Shown: piece by piece, positions 44,001 through 52,293 of the stretch
Layout of the letters: each line of letters opens with the position of its first letter
Position numbering within the stretch: position 1 is the stretch's first letter
Source of the DNA: CAYREE01 sp964423225
GTDB lineage: Archaea > Altiarchaeota > Altiarchaeia > IMC4 > SCGC-AAA252-I15
Assembly (NCBI GenBank): GCA_964423225.1
Contig: CAYREE010000002.1
Location: 1-64,000, forward strand
Length of the DNA: 64,000 bases
Reading direction: 5' to 3'
Translations under genes and position numbers: made by a program
Notes under the pieces: generated by a model
Database searches by the model: none
The model's input: only the letters and a program-made list of their open reading frames with translations
Told to the model about the DNA's origin: nothing

Positions 44001-46502
44001 TCGATTTCCTTGATCGCCTTCATCTACTACTTCTCTTGCACTTTTTAGATATGATGTCGCAAGGCTGTCACTCATGCCTCCTGCGATCTTTAAGGCGTCT
44101 GCTAATGGCACGGAGGTTTGTTTCCCGCTCTCACATCGGTCTACTGCCATACCGAATCCCTCGGTTAAACTGTCTTTTCCAGGAAGGGATGATAGATGAT
44201 GTAGTGTTTGTGCATCTGCAAGGGTATCATTAATCACTTTGACAATATTTGATTCTTCTGCAACAGGTGTTTTTTCTGCAGTATCAGGTTTAGCTTTTGG
44301 AGTTTCAGTGCTTGGTTTTTTACATCTTTTTTCAATCTCTCTAAAAACAGAATCGATCCTGATAACTCCTAGGCCTTCATCTCCAGATACTGTGATAAGT
44401 CCTTTTATGCTTCTTGGATTTCCTAACACTGGCTGTAATTCTTCTTTTTTCATTTTCATACCCCAATGTTTTATCTGTTCTGGCGATGCTTTTGCGTTTA
44501 CCATTGCCAATGCCATGGTACCGAAGTTTTCAGGGATGGCTTCCATTGAATCTGTGACTTCAATTATTGCATTCATTGTTTCCTGGTTGGCTGTCCTACA
44601 CAATGTTTTTGCTTGGGTGCTGGTCCAGAAATCCTTCCCACTATCCCAGTGTTTTGTCATCTTGTAATGATTTTGCACGATAGCTAGTCCTACCTCGTCG
44701 CTTGCTGCCTCTAGAAGGGATATGTAGGTTGGATCTGCATATATTGAGTTATCTTCATGAAGGAGGGGTACAGCATGGTTCATATATGCTTTCGCTGTTT
44801 CAGGACCTAGATTTTGCACTGTCTGATGTGCGGCCTGTGCATTAAGACTGCCTTGTTCTGTGAAAAGCATTGTAGTTGCTTCATCTTTCAGCTGATATTG
44901 TTCCAGCATGAGATTTGCCCTAGTATTTCTAACCCTGGCGACGATCTCTGGGGTTACATCAGGTAGTATCTGCATCAAGTCTTCTCTCTGAGTATTAGAA
45001 CAGATGACTCCCTGGACTATTCCCTTTCTAATCAGGTAATCTCTGACTCCTTGATCCTCTGGAAGAGAACGTTCTAAGTCCTCTATACTTCTATCATCTC
45101 TTGACATAATCGGATTCAATACATTACTGTGAGTCAAAAGCTTTCGGACATCCATTGGCTTTGAAGTGTCTGCTATATAGTCTACGACAGCTATGCATCT
45201 ATCTGCTACTTTTTCCAGTTTGGTTGAATCGCTTGCTTCGACCGTATCATGCATATTTTTAATGAGTATAGTAGATCTTAGCATGTTTTTTGTCTCAGGG
45301 TCTGCATTTGCTAGTTTTTCAATATAGTGTTTTCCGGCTTCTCTGCTTTCATGTTTTGAGTATGCCGTGCCAATATGTTTTAAGTTGTCGCCTTGAAAAA
45401 GGAATTGTAGGTCTTCTTGAGTTAGATTTTCACGGTTTGCAACCAGGTCATTAACAACCATTTCTCTATGTTCGTTGAAGTGGATTTTCATGAGGCCTTC
45501 TATTGCTCCAGGCATTTCAAGCAATCTTCTTCTTGCCTCAATGACGCTAGGATCCTCGTTTTCACCACCCTTCCACATCTTTTTGAATTCCTCATGTTCC
45601 CATTGCTTACAATCCCAATCCATTTTTTTAGTCGCTGCTCTTAATCTGCCTGCAAGCACCTTAGCCTTAGGACCACCACCGAAATCGTATATATCCAAGG
45701 ATTCCTGGATCTCATCGAGCAGTGGGGATCCCTTAGCTGATTCAACCAGGGGGAAGGGTTCGCATTCCTTATAAGCTATCTTTGTGAGTGTTGGATTACG
45801 GTTCCTGAACTGTATCTCATGGCCTGATCTTGTAGTCATTGTTATAACAATTCCTCCTTCTGCATGGCGGCGTCCCTCTCTTGTCACCGATCTTGCGACA
45901 AGGTCGTCGGTCCCCAGGTGTTCTGCCATTTTCTGTGTTGCTGATATCTGCTCAACATCGACTGCATATTCATCCACTTCTCCAACACTTGACACGTTTT
46001 GTTCATGCGATTCTCTGATATTATGGACTGTATTCCTTTGAGACCAGAATCTTTGCTGTGATAAAAATGAGCCGATCCTTGTCCTCTTATCGGTTACGGT
46101 TAGATTGTGTAGTTCAGTTTTTTCCGCATGGAATGTCAGGTTTTCGAGATGGTCGGGCAGGCTTTCTCCTTCTCCAATATTTTCAAGATGTTCTACGACA
46201 GCGGTAAGCGCTCTTCCAACAAGTCTTTTCTGCATCTCATGAGTTTGTCCGTAACGACTATCATCCATTGATTCAAGATGTTGTAACTCAACATCTAATA
46301 CATTCATAAGCCTTTTCGTATTGGTTGGGCCAAGCTTCTTTAATGCAGTGTGTCCTGTGGCATCATCAAGCTTTCCAAGAAGCTGTTTTCTGTCAGTGAA
46401 GAATTCATCATGTACTTTAAGGGTTAGATGATCCCCCTCCTCATGGATAACAAATTTTCCACGAGCATCTGAATGAGTAGGCTTGTGGACTTGTTTAGCC
46501 AT
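41049..46502 (-). CDS. giant 1817-residue soluble orphan protein
   Basis: The largest gene of the window, clean from ATG to TGA. No signal peptide or membrane helix, acidic and mostly helical. A Thr/Pro/Lys-rich linker near residue 740 splits it into two large parts. Long runs of short helices with Pro breaks suggest an alpha-solenoid. Near the C-terminus a coiled-coil-like region holds a repeat of about 42 residues: QPILDEVAHL at 1616 and QPYLDSVAHL at 1658, each followed by a charged helix. I recognise no catalytic motif. It lies 35 bases after tgtA on the same strand. It could be a large scaffold; this is a guess. Confidence 0.8.
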   Translation of the reverse strand: MAKQVHKPTHSDARGKFVIHEEGDHLTLKVHDEFFTDRKQLLGKLDDATGHTALKKLGPTNTKRLMNVLDVELQHLESMDDSRYGQTHEMQKRLVGRALTAVVEHLENIGEGESLPDHLENLTFHAEKTELHNLTVTDKRTRIGSFLSQQRFWSQRNTVHNIRESHEQNVSSVGEVDEYAVDVEQISATQKMAEHLGTDDLVARSVTREGRRHAEGGIVITMTTRSGHEIQFRNRNPTLTKIAYKECEPFPLVESAKGSPLLDEIQESLDIYDFGGGPKAKVLAGRLRAATKKMDWDCKQWEHEEFKKMWKGGENEDPSVIEARRRLLEMPGAIEGLMKIHFNEHREMVVNDLVANRENLTQEDLQFLFQGDNLKHIGTAYSKHESREAGKHYIEKLANADPETKNMLRSTILIKNMHDTVEASDSTKLEKVADRCIAVVDYIADTSKPMDVRKLLTHSNVLNPIMSRDDRSIEDLERSLPEDQGVRDYLIRKGIVQGVICSNTQREDLMQILPDVTPEIVARVRNTRANLMLEQYQLKDEATTMLFTEQGSLNAQAAHQTVQNLGPETAKAYMNHAVPLLHEDNSIYADPTYISLLEAASDEVGLAIVQNHYKMTKHWDSGKDFWTSTQAKTLCRTANQETMNAIIEVTDSMEAIPENFGTMALAMVNAKASPEQIKHWGMKMKKEELQPVLGNPRSIKGLITVSGDEGLGVIRIDSVFREIEKRCKKPSTETPKAKPDTAEKTPVAEESNIVKVINDTLADAQTLHHLSSLPGKDSLTEGFGMAVDRCESGKQTSVPLADALKIAGGMSDSLATSYLKSAREVVDEGDQGNRRKALNDSELCGLISEKLPEDTATQVFNHMGNTHIANPTQLKTHLETSPAIGIPEEISGTGGLTILNLELNHPEEFPITGMKNIVNTIIGGNQQGNAEGYKPSKEQKTSVRKYLEHMNDLAAAGDIETARKVTEVFTMLGPLGYAYDRKHFEQGIPLYEQRNELQATLTEMQDDGIKFIYQPKNVKANEGVDAPSTVVTDPWQVYTLQTHSQYLLSHLRDSYTATGSIPEGFVAGLVRKQQVAQGSLEMPDQTVMGRCQENFNTFAGMLSGQESKNLHDWCYTNESRAETILTAVASPEGTVVMDNLGANHGNHAESLDKISEELREQPEYGFIDRNQAQTRLLMCDPTALDTLMGAGYQPATLYGIAGAFPPDTMTPEFAKTLTTCIPAGSPINKNKYCREYVANYLDNHPTEQTTLMAGLLNQFPDTVRDNPQRLIDAMAMVDNLSTTTLPQTALGILSEKPESFDAYAKGVNDEAVEILSKKYPRHLLDDMPEDQLARWLTGVTVYDANLTHFGHEDKVCMLRPVAVAALMGKDLEFKVNDPALLTSMIDDAERLFPNEDERETAVEYLTARRENTQARELFPDSHYSQEQRQAMLTTWNNQSHRTTHILSDVCVDERVESVAKLLDDLFHKRHFSPALQAIELLDPTKPEQYQQQYRELNKEIPLVNQAIGVLKYSHIENIDSEIRRTQTAATLAKHQDIDDLDARERVVDAAIGLAKNDGKVKAQLEKDEPLKEQAEALLAQAKAIQKKPVKVLQSMKSGIGECRKIRAHSSWVEGAQPILDEVAHLDPKDQVAELEERVRRMQENKKLRKSPQQMEKVQPYLDSVAHLPEGERVKALEVKRAEIGEKQEQLNRYGAVRGIGSNFEKTVNNINSRIIQCREQKVSQHADLIEDLGFDFGESFSTRIFQGDIVQLRAAITDAKTNEERAELRPRLPPLESDLGELQGAYDQAENYMANIAGPLSDTLKLLQEKRAGVVKL
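41440..41660 (-). repeat. tandem 42-residue protein repeat in the giant gene
   Basis: Codons for residues about 1616-1686 encode two related units: QP-x-LD-x-VAHL followed by a basic/acidic helix ending near RRMQEN and KRAEIGEK. The DNA copies have drifted, so this is an old internal duplication. Confidence 0.6.
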
Positions 46503-46537
46503 ATCATTAATATTCAGGAATTACAGGTATAATAGGA

Positions 46538-48250
46538 TTATCTAGTCTTCACAGCAGCCCCTCTAGTGAAGTCTAGGACTTCTTTCGGGGATAATACGAG
46601 GGTTCCATTGCGTATGAAGTTATCGTCTTTGTCGACTATGATGCATTCATCACCTGGCCTAAGCTCAGGATCGACACTATCAACATATTTGCACATAGCG
46701 CTCTTACCTTCTCTTACAAATCCGACAGCCTCTTCCTCGTCAGATAAGACAACTCTAAGCCGGGGCGCTTTGAAGGTCTCCCACATTCTTCTTGCAAGTA
46801 TTTCATGGGGTATGATAAAGTGGTCGCTTGCACGTATGGATGCGATCATATCCTTGCCTTCATAAATCCATCGCATCCTCCGTGTCTTCCTGCTCTTTTT
46901 AATCCTGACATTGTCTGGAATAAGTTCTCCAGCACCTTTACCAAATTGATAATCCATCAATGATTTAACCTTCAATATGTCCCGTACTTGTGTCCTGTCA
47001 AAGTCATCATCAACAAGTGGACCGAACGGATAAATATCCACTACTTCATATGGTACTTTTCCAAATGGTGTGATATCCAGCTCATTAATACCTTCCACTC
47101 TCTCAAGCCTTTTCTTTGCATTGACTACTTCACTCCTTCTATCTGACTCGGCTCCAGTATAATAGAATGCACTGTTTTTAGTGATTGGATCAAGTTCCGC
47201 CATCCATCCAGTATGGTTCATAAGATTATCAAGCGCCTTCATCAATTCTGGATGACTTCTAAGCCGGGTCAATACAAGCTCCCATAGACTTCCCTCACAA
47301 ATCGCTTGTTTCACCCTTCTTATCTCAGCAAGACTCACATATAGATTATGTCTTGCAAGAGCGTTCACCCGATCTTTTCCATACAAGTCCTTTAAGCCTA
47401 TCCCATATTCACTGCATACCGGACAGTTACAGGGTATATGCTCCATCTCCATGATCTTTTTTGTCCCATATTCTGTGAGATACCTGTCATCCTGGGCGAA
47501 TAATGCATAGGCTGCACTGTCGAACAAGTCACAGCCAAGAAGCGTGGCAAGTCCGAACACCATGGGGTGGCCTAGGCCGAATGCGTGGACGACCCTGTCT
47601 GTTGGGATGTTCTTTTTTACTGTTGCTATCACGTCGACTAGTTCAGCGAACCTGTATTTTTCCATGAGTGGTACAATCCCTCCAACTGCAACGAGTGGGA
47701 ACATGGATCCTATCTCACATGCAGCTTTCGCCCTCAAATCAAGGTATTTGCCACCTTGTATCCCTGCATTCACTAAGAATCCAGCATCTTTCGCTTCTTT
47801 TGCCCGCTGGATAGTCGTGTCAAGTTGTTTGGAAGCCCTTGGCTTATATGCGTCAGGTAGTGTGGGAATGTCTAGGAAGCTTCCTATATCTGAACCGATA
47901 TCCTCTTCGAACTTAATAATCTCCTGGTTTGTTGCCTCGACAGCCCCGTAGACCATGAGTTGATAGCTTCCTGAATCGGTTGCTATGATACCCTCATAAT
48001 CAAGGAGTTTATGGATGCCTTTAGCCAAGACATTTTCCTTTAGTTCTTCATTCTTTAGAAGCATATAAGCGTTAGTCATAAGAGCGTTTATCCCGAATTC
48101 ATCTACAAGCTCTTTAATACTGATTGTTGGCTTGGAAATATTGAATACTGGCATGAGGGCTGGAGTCTCGATCCTCTTCCCATTAATATCTAAGATCCCA
48201 ATCCTTGCCGCCGCATCCTTGCGCTTTATCTCAAATGTGATATCAGCCAT
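46538..48250 (-). CDS. tgtA: archaeosine tRNA-guanine transglycosylase
   Basis: 570 residues. Exchanges guanine 15 of tRNA for preQ0, the first step to archaeosine. D92 in TDSGSYQ, the nearby NAGIQGG motif and the zinc cluster CNCPVC (plus a downstream His in RHNL) are typical. After the catalytic barrel come the archaeal C-terminal domains, ending in a PUA domain (about 495-570) that binds the tRNA. Length agrees with archaeal TgtA. A TATA-like sequence about 30 bases upstream gives a short leader. The giant orphan gene follows. Confidence 0.95.
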   Translation of the reverse strand: MADITFEIKRKDAAARIGILDINGKRIETPALMPVFNISKPTISIKELVDEFGINALMTNAYMLLKNEELKENVLAKGIHKLLDYEGIIATDSGSYQLMVYGAVEATNQEIIKFEEDIGSDIGSFLDIPTLPDAYKPRASKQLDTTIQRAKEAKDAGFLVNAGIQGGKYLDLRAKAACEIGSMFPLVAVGGIVPLMEKYRFAELVDVIATVKKNIPTDRVVHAFGLGHPMVFGLATLLGCDLFDSAAYALFAQDDRYLTEYGTKKIMEMEHIPCNCPVCSEYGIGLKDLYGKDRVNALARHNLYVSLAEIRRVKQAICEGSLWELVLTRLRSHPELMKALDNLMNHTGWMAELDPITKNSAFYYTGAESDRRSEVVNAKKRLERVEGINELDITPFGKVPYEVVDIYPFGPLVDDDFDRTQVRDILKVKSLMDYQFGKGAGELIPDNVRIKKSRKTRRMRWIYEGKDMIASIRASDHFIIPHEILARRMWETFKAPRLRVVLSDEEEAVGFVREGKSAMCKYVDSVDPELRPGDECIIVDKDDNFIRNGTLVLSPKEVLDFTRGAAVKTR

Positions 48251-48341
48251 GGGAATACTTATATCACAAGCCCTGAATATAAGTTAAAAACAGGAATCTA
48301 TGCTGTATTATTTTCGGGGATAATCACGGTCATATAGGCGC

Positions 48342-48372
48342 ATGAATTACCTTAATTCATTCATGTTTTTTT
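48342..48372 (+). promoter_or_regulatory. hairpin with T-run between divergent genes
   Basis: ATGAATT-acctt-AATTCAT forms a seven-base-pair hairpin (48342-48360), then T7 at 48366-48372. As on the upstream side of pgk, it looks like a plus-strand terminator although the nearest upstream gene (tgtA) reads the other way. It could stop antisense transcription from the tgtA promoter region or end a short RNA. Confidence 0.4.
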
Positions 48373-48408
48373 ATTATACTTACACATGCCTCTCTGATTT
48401 TTATACTC

Positions 48409-48428
48409 TCTCGAGATTGTATATAAGC
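48409..48428 (+). promoter_or_regulatory. promoter of the CBS gene pair with adjacent palindrome
   Basis: TCTCGAGA, an eight-base palindrome, directly precedes the TATA box GTATATAAGC. The TATA box is 36-45 bases before the GTG start, and GAGGTG lies between. The palindrome sits where an upstream BRE or operator would be. Confidence 0.45.
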
Positions 48429-48463
48429 TTTAATGAGTAAGTTATTAATCGAGGTGTAGTAGA

Positions 48464-49009
48464 GTGGATAATATCAAGGAATTGAGTGTTGGAGATGTGA
48501 TGACACGGGGAGTTATCTGTGTTGACGAGGATGATACAGTAAAGATAGCTGCGGAAGTGATGGGCAAAAACGATATCTCGGCTGTCATAGTGGTTCGAAA
48601 GGGTGAGGGTATCGGTATTGTCACTGAAAAAGACATCATCTCAAAGATTGTTGCAGAAAACAAGAATCCCATGACTGTGAAGATCTCTGAAGTAATGACA
48701 ACTCCGTTAATAACAATAGAGCCTGGAGCAGATATTGATGATGCTGCTAGGATAATGAGGGATAAGGAGATTAGACGACTTCTAGTTAAGGAAAAGGGGA
48801 AAGTCATTGGAGTTATCTCCGAGTTCGATATAGTTAAAGTCGAGCCTGCACTACATCTTCTCATACAAGAGCATGCTAAATGGGATATTTCTACCGCGAT
48901 GGCTGCTGGCGAGGGAATGATCGCTGGAATATGCGAGTCGTGTGAGAATTATACTGATAGTCTCACAAGTTTTGATGGTAGACTAATATGTGAGGAATGT
49001 ACTGGTTGA
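48464..49009 (+). CDS. CBS-pair protein with C-terminal zinc ribbon
   Basis: 181 residues starting at GTG, supported by GAGGTG eight bases upstream and by the TATA box position. Two CBS domains (about 1-65 and 70-130: VGDVMTRGV and ISEVMTTPL starts) form a nucleotide-sensing pair. The C-terminus holds a zinc ribbon with CESC and CEEC. CBS pairs bind adenosine nucleotides; the target is unknown. The stop overlaps the next start (TGATG), so it is coupled to the four-CBS protein. Confidence 0.88.
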   Translation: MDNIKELSVGDVMTRGVICVDEDDTVKIAAEVMGKNDISAVIVVRKGEGIGIVTEKDIISKIVAENKNPMTVKISEVMTTPLITIEPGADIDDAARIMRDKEIRRLLVKEKGKVIGVISEFDIVKVEPALHLLIQEHAKWDISTAMAAGEGMIAGICESCENYTDSLTSFDGRLICEECTG

Positions 49010-49773
49010 TGATGCAAGTCAAAGATGTGATGTCAACGAGTGTGGAATGTGTTAAACCAACCGATCAAGTAACACATGCCAGGTCTCTTATTAGAGATAA
49101 GAGATTGAGGATTCTTCCCGTATGTGATGGTCGGAGACTAGTAGGTTTGCTGTCGCGTGGCGACGTTCTCAAAGTTACTTCTACAAAGGCCAATATCACG
49201 ATAGAGGGTATTATGCATACGAATATAGTCTCAGTAATGCCTGGCGATTCACTTTTGCAGGCAGCTCAAAAGATAGCGGATTCAAATGTATTATATCTTC
49301 CCGTTGTAGATGGTGATAGTCTAAAAGGGGTATTATCTTCGAGAAAGGTGTTGAATCATATAGTGGAAAACACTAAGAAGACGGATATAAAAGTAAGTGA
49401 TGTTATGACTTCTGATGTTGTCACATGTAGTCCAGACGATGATTTATCATGGATATGGGATAAGATGATAAAATCCGGTCTTGGCGGACTGCCTGTTGTA
49501 GAAAAAGGTGTTGTCAAAGGCATGGTCACTAAAATGGATTTGTTGAATCGTGGTTCAGCCCGGCTTGTAAAAGAATCCGGGAAAGGAAAGAAGATTCACG
49601 TGAAGAAAGTCATGAAGAGTCCACCACATGTCCTAGGTATTGGAAAAACAGTGGCTGAAGCAGCATCAATGATGATTGAAAATAAGATTACCCGGCTGCC
49701 TATAGTCGATGGTAAGAACAAGCTTGTTGGAATAATTGATGTTGAAGATGTATTCAATGCATACCTGTCTTAA
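49009..49773 (+). CDS. four-CBS-domain protein
   Basis: 254 residues from the ATG at 49009, chosen for the TGATG overlap with the preceding stop; ATGs at 48997 and 49012 are alternatives. Four CBS domains follow each other, with VKDVMSTSV, IEGIMHTNI, VSDVMTSDV and VKKVMKSPP marking each start. No other domain. Such proteins form ring-like pairs that sense AMP, ATP or SAM. With the preceding gene and a further four-CBS protein in the pdx operon, the window has three CBS proteins. Confidence 0.9.
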   Translation: MMQVKDVMSTSVECVKPTDQVTHARSLIRDKRLRILPVCDGRRLVGLLSRGDVLKVTSTKANITIEGIMHTNIVSVMPGDSLLQAAQKIADSNVLYLPVVDGDSLKGVLSSRKVLNHIVENTKKTDIKVSDVMTSDVVTCSPDDDLSWIWDKMIKSGLGGLPVVEKGVVKGMVTKMDLLNRGSARLVKESGKGKKIHVKKVMKSPPHVLGIGKTVAEAASMMIENKITRLPIVDGKNKLVGIIDVEDVFNAYLS

Positions 49774-49812
49774 AATCCTATTATTATAATTGTTGTCCTA
49801 ATAGTATCCAAG

Positions 49813-51087
49813 ATGCTAGATATTAAACGTGTACGACAAGATCCTCAAGTAGTCCTGGAGAATATCAAGCGTAGAGGCAATACGGATTATATAGAAAGAT
49901 TCAATGAGCTTATCAGTATTGATGAGAAGTGGCGTATACTAAAAAAGAAGATAGATGATCTAAGACATGAGAGGAATAAGAGTTCTCAACAAGTTGATGC
50001 TGCAAGAAAATCAGGACAGGATATCAGCCTTATTGTGAAAGGTGCTAAGGATATTTCAGGTGAGATCAAGGAGACTGAGATAGAATGCGAAAAACTCAAT
50101 GTTCATATGAAAGATCTTTTAATGCGTCTTCCAAACATATTGCATGAGACAGTTCCTGTAGGACATTCTGAGGAGGATAATGTCGAAGTAAGGGTTTGGG
50201 GCAAGGCTGTTAAACCTGGTTTTGAATTGAAACACCATGGCGATATCGCGGTTGATCTTGGTGTGGCTGATTTTGAACGGGCTGTAAAAATATCTGGTAG
50301 CGGTTTTTACATACTTAAAGGAGATTTGGCTTTAATGGATTTTGCATTATTGAATCTGGGTATCAGTATGCTTGTTGATAAGGATTACACTCTCATTGAA
50401 CCTCCATTTATGATGCGTAGAAAACCCTATGAGGGTGTCACCGACCTTGATGATTTTGAAAACGTCATGTATAAGATAGATGGTGAAGATGGGTATCTTA
50501 TCGCTACAAGCGAGCATCCGATAGCTGCAATGCATATGGGGGAGCTATTGGAAGATAAGGATCTACCATTGAAGTACTGTGGAGTTTCAACAAATTTTAG
50601 GAAGGAGATAGGGAAACACAGTGTGGATGAACGGGGTTTGTTCAGAGTGCATCAATTCAATAAGATAGAGCAATTTATCTTTTCAAAACCTGACGATGGC
50701 TGGGATTTCCATGAAGAGCTTCTATCTAATGCGGAATCATTGTTAAAAAAATTGGAGATACCCTATCGTATAGTCAATGTTTGTACTGGTGATATCGGAA
50801 CGGTTGCAGCAAAGAAATATGATATCGAGGGATGGAGCCCTAGGGAGGGCAAGTATATCGAGCTTATCAGCTGTTCAAACTGCACTTCATATCAGGCGGC
50901 AAGACTTGGCATCAGATATCGCAGAGGACAGGAGAAAGATTTTCCACACACATTAAATAGTACGATGGTGGCAACTTCAAGGGCGCTTAGACTAATACTG
51001 GAAAACTATCAGACTAAGGATGGACGGGTAAGGGTGCCAGAAGTATTAAAGCAATATATGAAGGGCAAGGAATATATTGGAGAGTAA
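49813..51087 (+). CDS. serS: seryl-tRNA synthetase
   Basis: 424 residues. Charges tRNA-Ser with serine. It is the common (not methanogen-specific) form: an N-terminal coiled-coil arm (about 25-105, KKKIDDLRHERNKSSQ), then the class II core with motif 2 (NFRKEIG, then GLFRVHQF) and motif 3 (STMVATSRALRLILE). TSEHP near 238 lies in the serine site. It starts 39 bases after the CBS gene and could be co-transcribed. Convergent with the propeller gene at 51090. Confidence 0.95.
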   Translation: MLDIKRVRQDPQVVLENIKRRGNTDYIERFNELISIDEKWRILKKKIDDLRHERNKSSQQVDAARKSGQDISLIVKGAKDISGEIKETEIECEKLNVHMKDLLMRLPNILHETVPVGHSEEDNVEVRVWGKAVKPGFELKHHGDIAVDLGVADFERAVKISGSGFYILKGDLALMDFALLNLGISMLVDKDYTLIEPPFMMRRKPYEGVTDLDDFENVMYKIDGEDGYLIATSEHPIAAMHMGELLEDKDLPLKYCGVSTNFRKEIGKHSVDERGLFRVHQFNKIEQFIFSKPDDGWDFHEELLSNAESLLKKLEIPYRIVNVCTGDIGTVAAKKYDIEGWSPREGKYIELISCSNCTSYQAARLGIRYRRGQEKDFPHTLNSTMVATSRALRLILENYQTKDGRVRVPEVLKQYMKGKEYIGE

Positions 51088-51089
51088 GA

Positions 51090-52256
51090 TTAGAGAAATC
51101 CTACTACACTCTTGATCTTATACCTGCTATAGTTTCTCCTAGCCTGTGAATAATACATCCTGTATCTGCCATCCTTCATCCTTACAATGTCTGGATCGCT
51201 TGCGATATCTGAATCTCGTTCAGGTACTATTCTTATCCCTTGATCCAGTTTGAAGGACTTTCCATCTCGTGAGCTTGCGCTTAGGATGACTGATGCAGTA
51301 TCATTATCCATGTTCTTTGAAGTGAAATACAGTTTATATACTCGTTCTGGGAGTATGAAGGATTTAGGATCTGATAGAATAGTATTACCAAAGACTATCC
51401 TTGATTCCCTATGCCAATTAGATCCATCATCGAAAGAAAGTGCAGTCCTCAACCATCTTCCAGTACTATAATACATCCTTAGTGTGTTGTTCGGAAGCCT
51501 TATTACCTCCGGGTCTGCGACATAAAGCTTGTATGGATCATCTGAATCCTCATAATCCTGGAATCTAACGTCTGGTTCTTTCACCCAGTTGAATAAATCA
51601 TCTGAGATAGCACTGTAAAACCTTTGTTCAGCCGGCAGACGCTTCCACATACTCTCAATCCATTCCATACCCCCCTGATCAACGCCTTCATAAATCATCC
51701 TATAACTCCCGTTTAACAGACGATAAACACAGGGATTGGCAATCGCTCTTTGCCCTTGCACACCACCACTTAATACTGTCCCATTATCAGCATATGATAA
51801 TCCCCTATCTGATAATGCAATACGAATCTCATTTTCCCTAGAATAGAACATAATATATCTTCCATCGACAAGTAGAGTGTCGGATTCCTTCCCATCTTCA
51901 AGTCTTGTATCAGTCTCTCGAGTAAAATATAACAAAGCATCGATTGGCAGTATCAATGTCGTTGTTGTACCTGTTGTCGTTGTTGTTGTACTGGTAGTTG
52001 TTGTTGTGGTTGACGTTGTTGTTTTCTTAATAGTGGTTGTAGTCGTCTTTAACGTTGTCTCAGTAGTCCTAATAATCTCAATCTCGTCTATATCAATTTC
52101 TGTGTATTCATAGATAGTCTCCTTGATAAAAGTCAGGGTATCCGACCCGAAATTCACAAGGAAGAATATTAATATTATAATGGGGATGATGATCTGAGGA
52201 TGCTCCCTGACCTTGTTCACCCGCCCCGTAATACTTTTCAGATTGAAACCTACCAT
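51090..52256 (-). CDS. surface-anchored five-bladed propeller protein with Thr-rich stalk
   Basis: 388 residues. A cytoplasmic start, one membrane helix (about 21-40), an acidic stretch, a Thr-rich stalk (64-100, 31 of 37 residues Thr) and a C-terminal domain with repeated blades (DGRYIMFYS, NGSYRMIYEG, NNTLRMYYSTGRW, DGRYRMYYS). These repeats match the five-bladed GH43/GH32-type propeller fold. The catalytic acids of those hydrolases are not clearly placed, so binding of a sugar is as likely as hydrolysis. Thr residues could be O-glycosylated. Confidence 0.8.
   Translation of the reverse strand: MVGFNLKSITGRVNKVREHPQIIIPIIILIFFLVNFGSDTLTFIKETIYEYTEIDIDEIEIIRTTETTLKTTTTTIKKTTTSTTTTTTSTTTTTTGTTTTLILPIDALLYFTRETDTRLEDGKESDTLLVDGRYIMFYSRENEIRIALSDRGLSYADNGTVLSGGVQGQRAIANPCVYRLLNGSYRMIYEGVDQGGMEWIESMWKRLPAEQRFYSAISDDLFNWVKEPDVRFQDYEDSDDPYKLYVADPEVIRLPNNTLRMYYSTGRWLRTALSFDDGSNWHRESRIVFGNTILSDPKSFILPERVYKLYFTSKNMDNDTASVILSASSRDGKSFKLDQGIRIVPERDSDIASDPDIVRMKDGRYRMYYSQARRNYSRYKIKSVVGFL
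51957..52067 (-). repeat. ACN-codon tract encoding the Thr-rich stalk
   Basis: Nearly 40 consecutive codons are mainly ACA, ACC and ACG, a degenerate (GTT)n-like pattern on the plus strand. Such tracts vary in length by slippage and are a common source of stalk-length variation. Confidence 0.7.
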
Positions 52257-52293
52257 CTTAGATGGCTACCTTGATTAAGATATAGAAAGACTA

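Noticed and set aside
51957..52067. Repetitive GTT-like tract considered as a CRISPR or satellite
   Set aside because: It has no spacer structure and encodes the Thr-rich stalk in frame.
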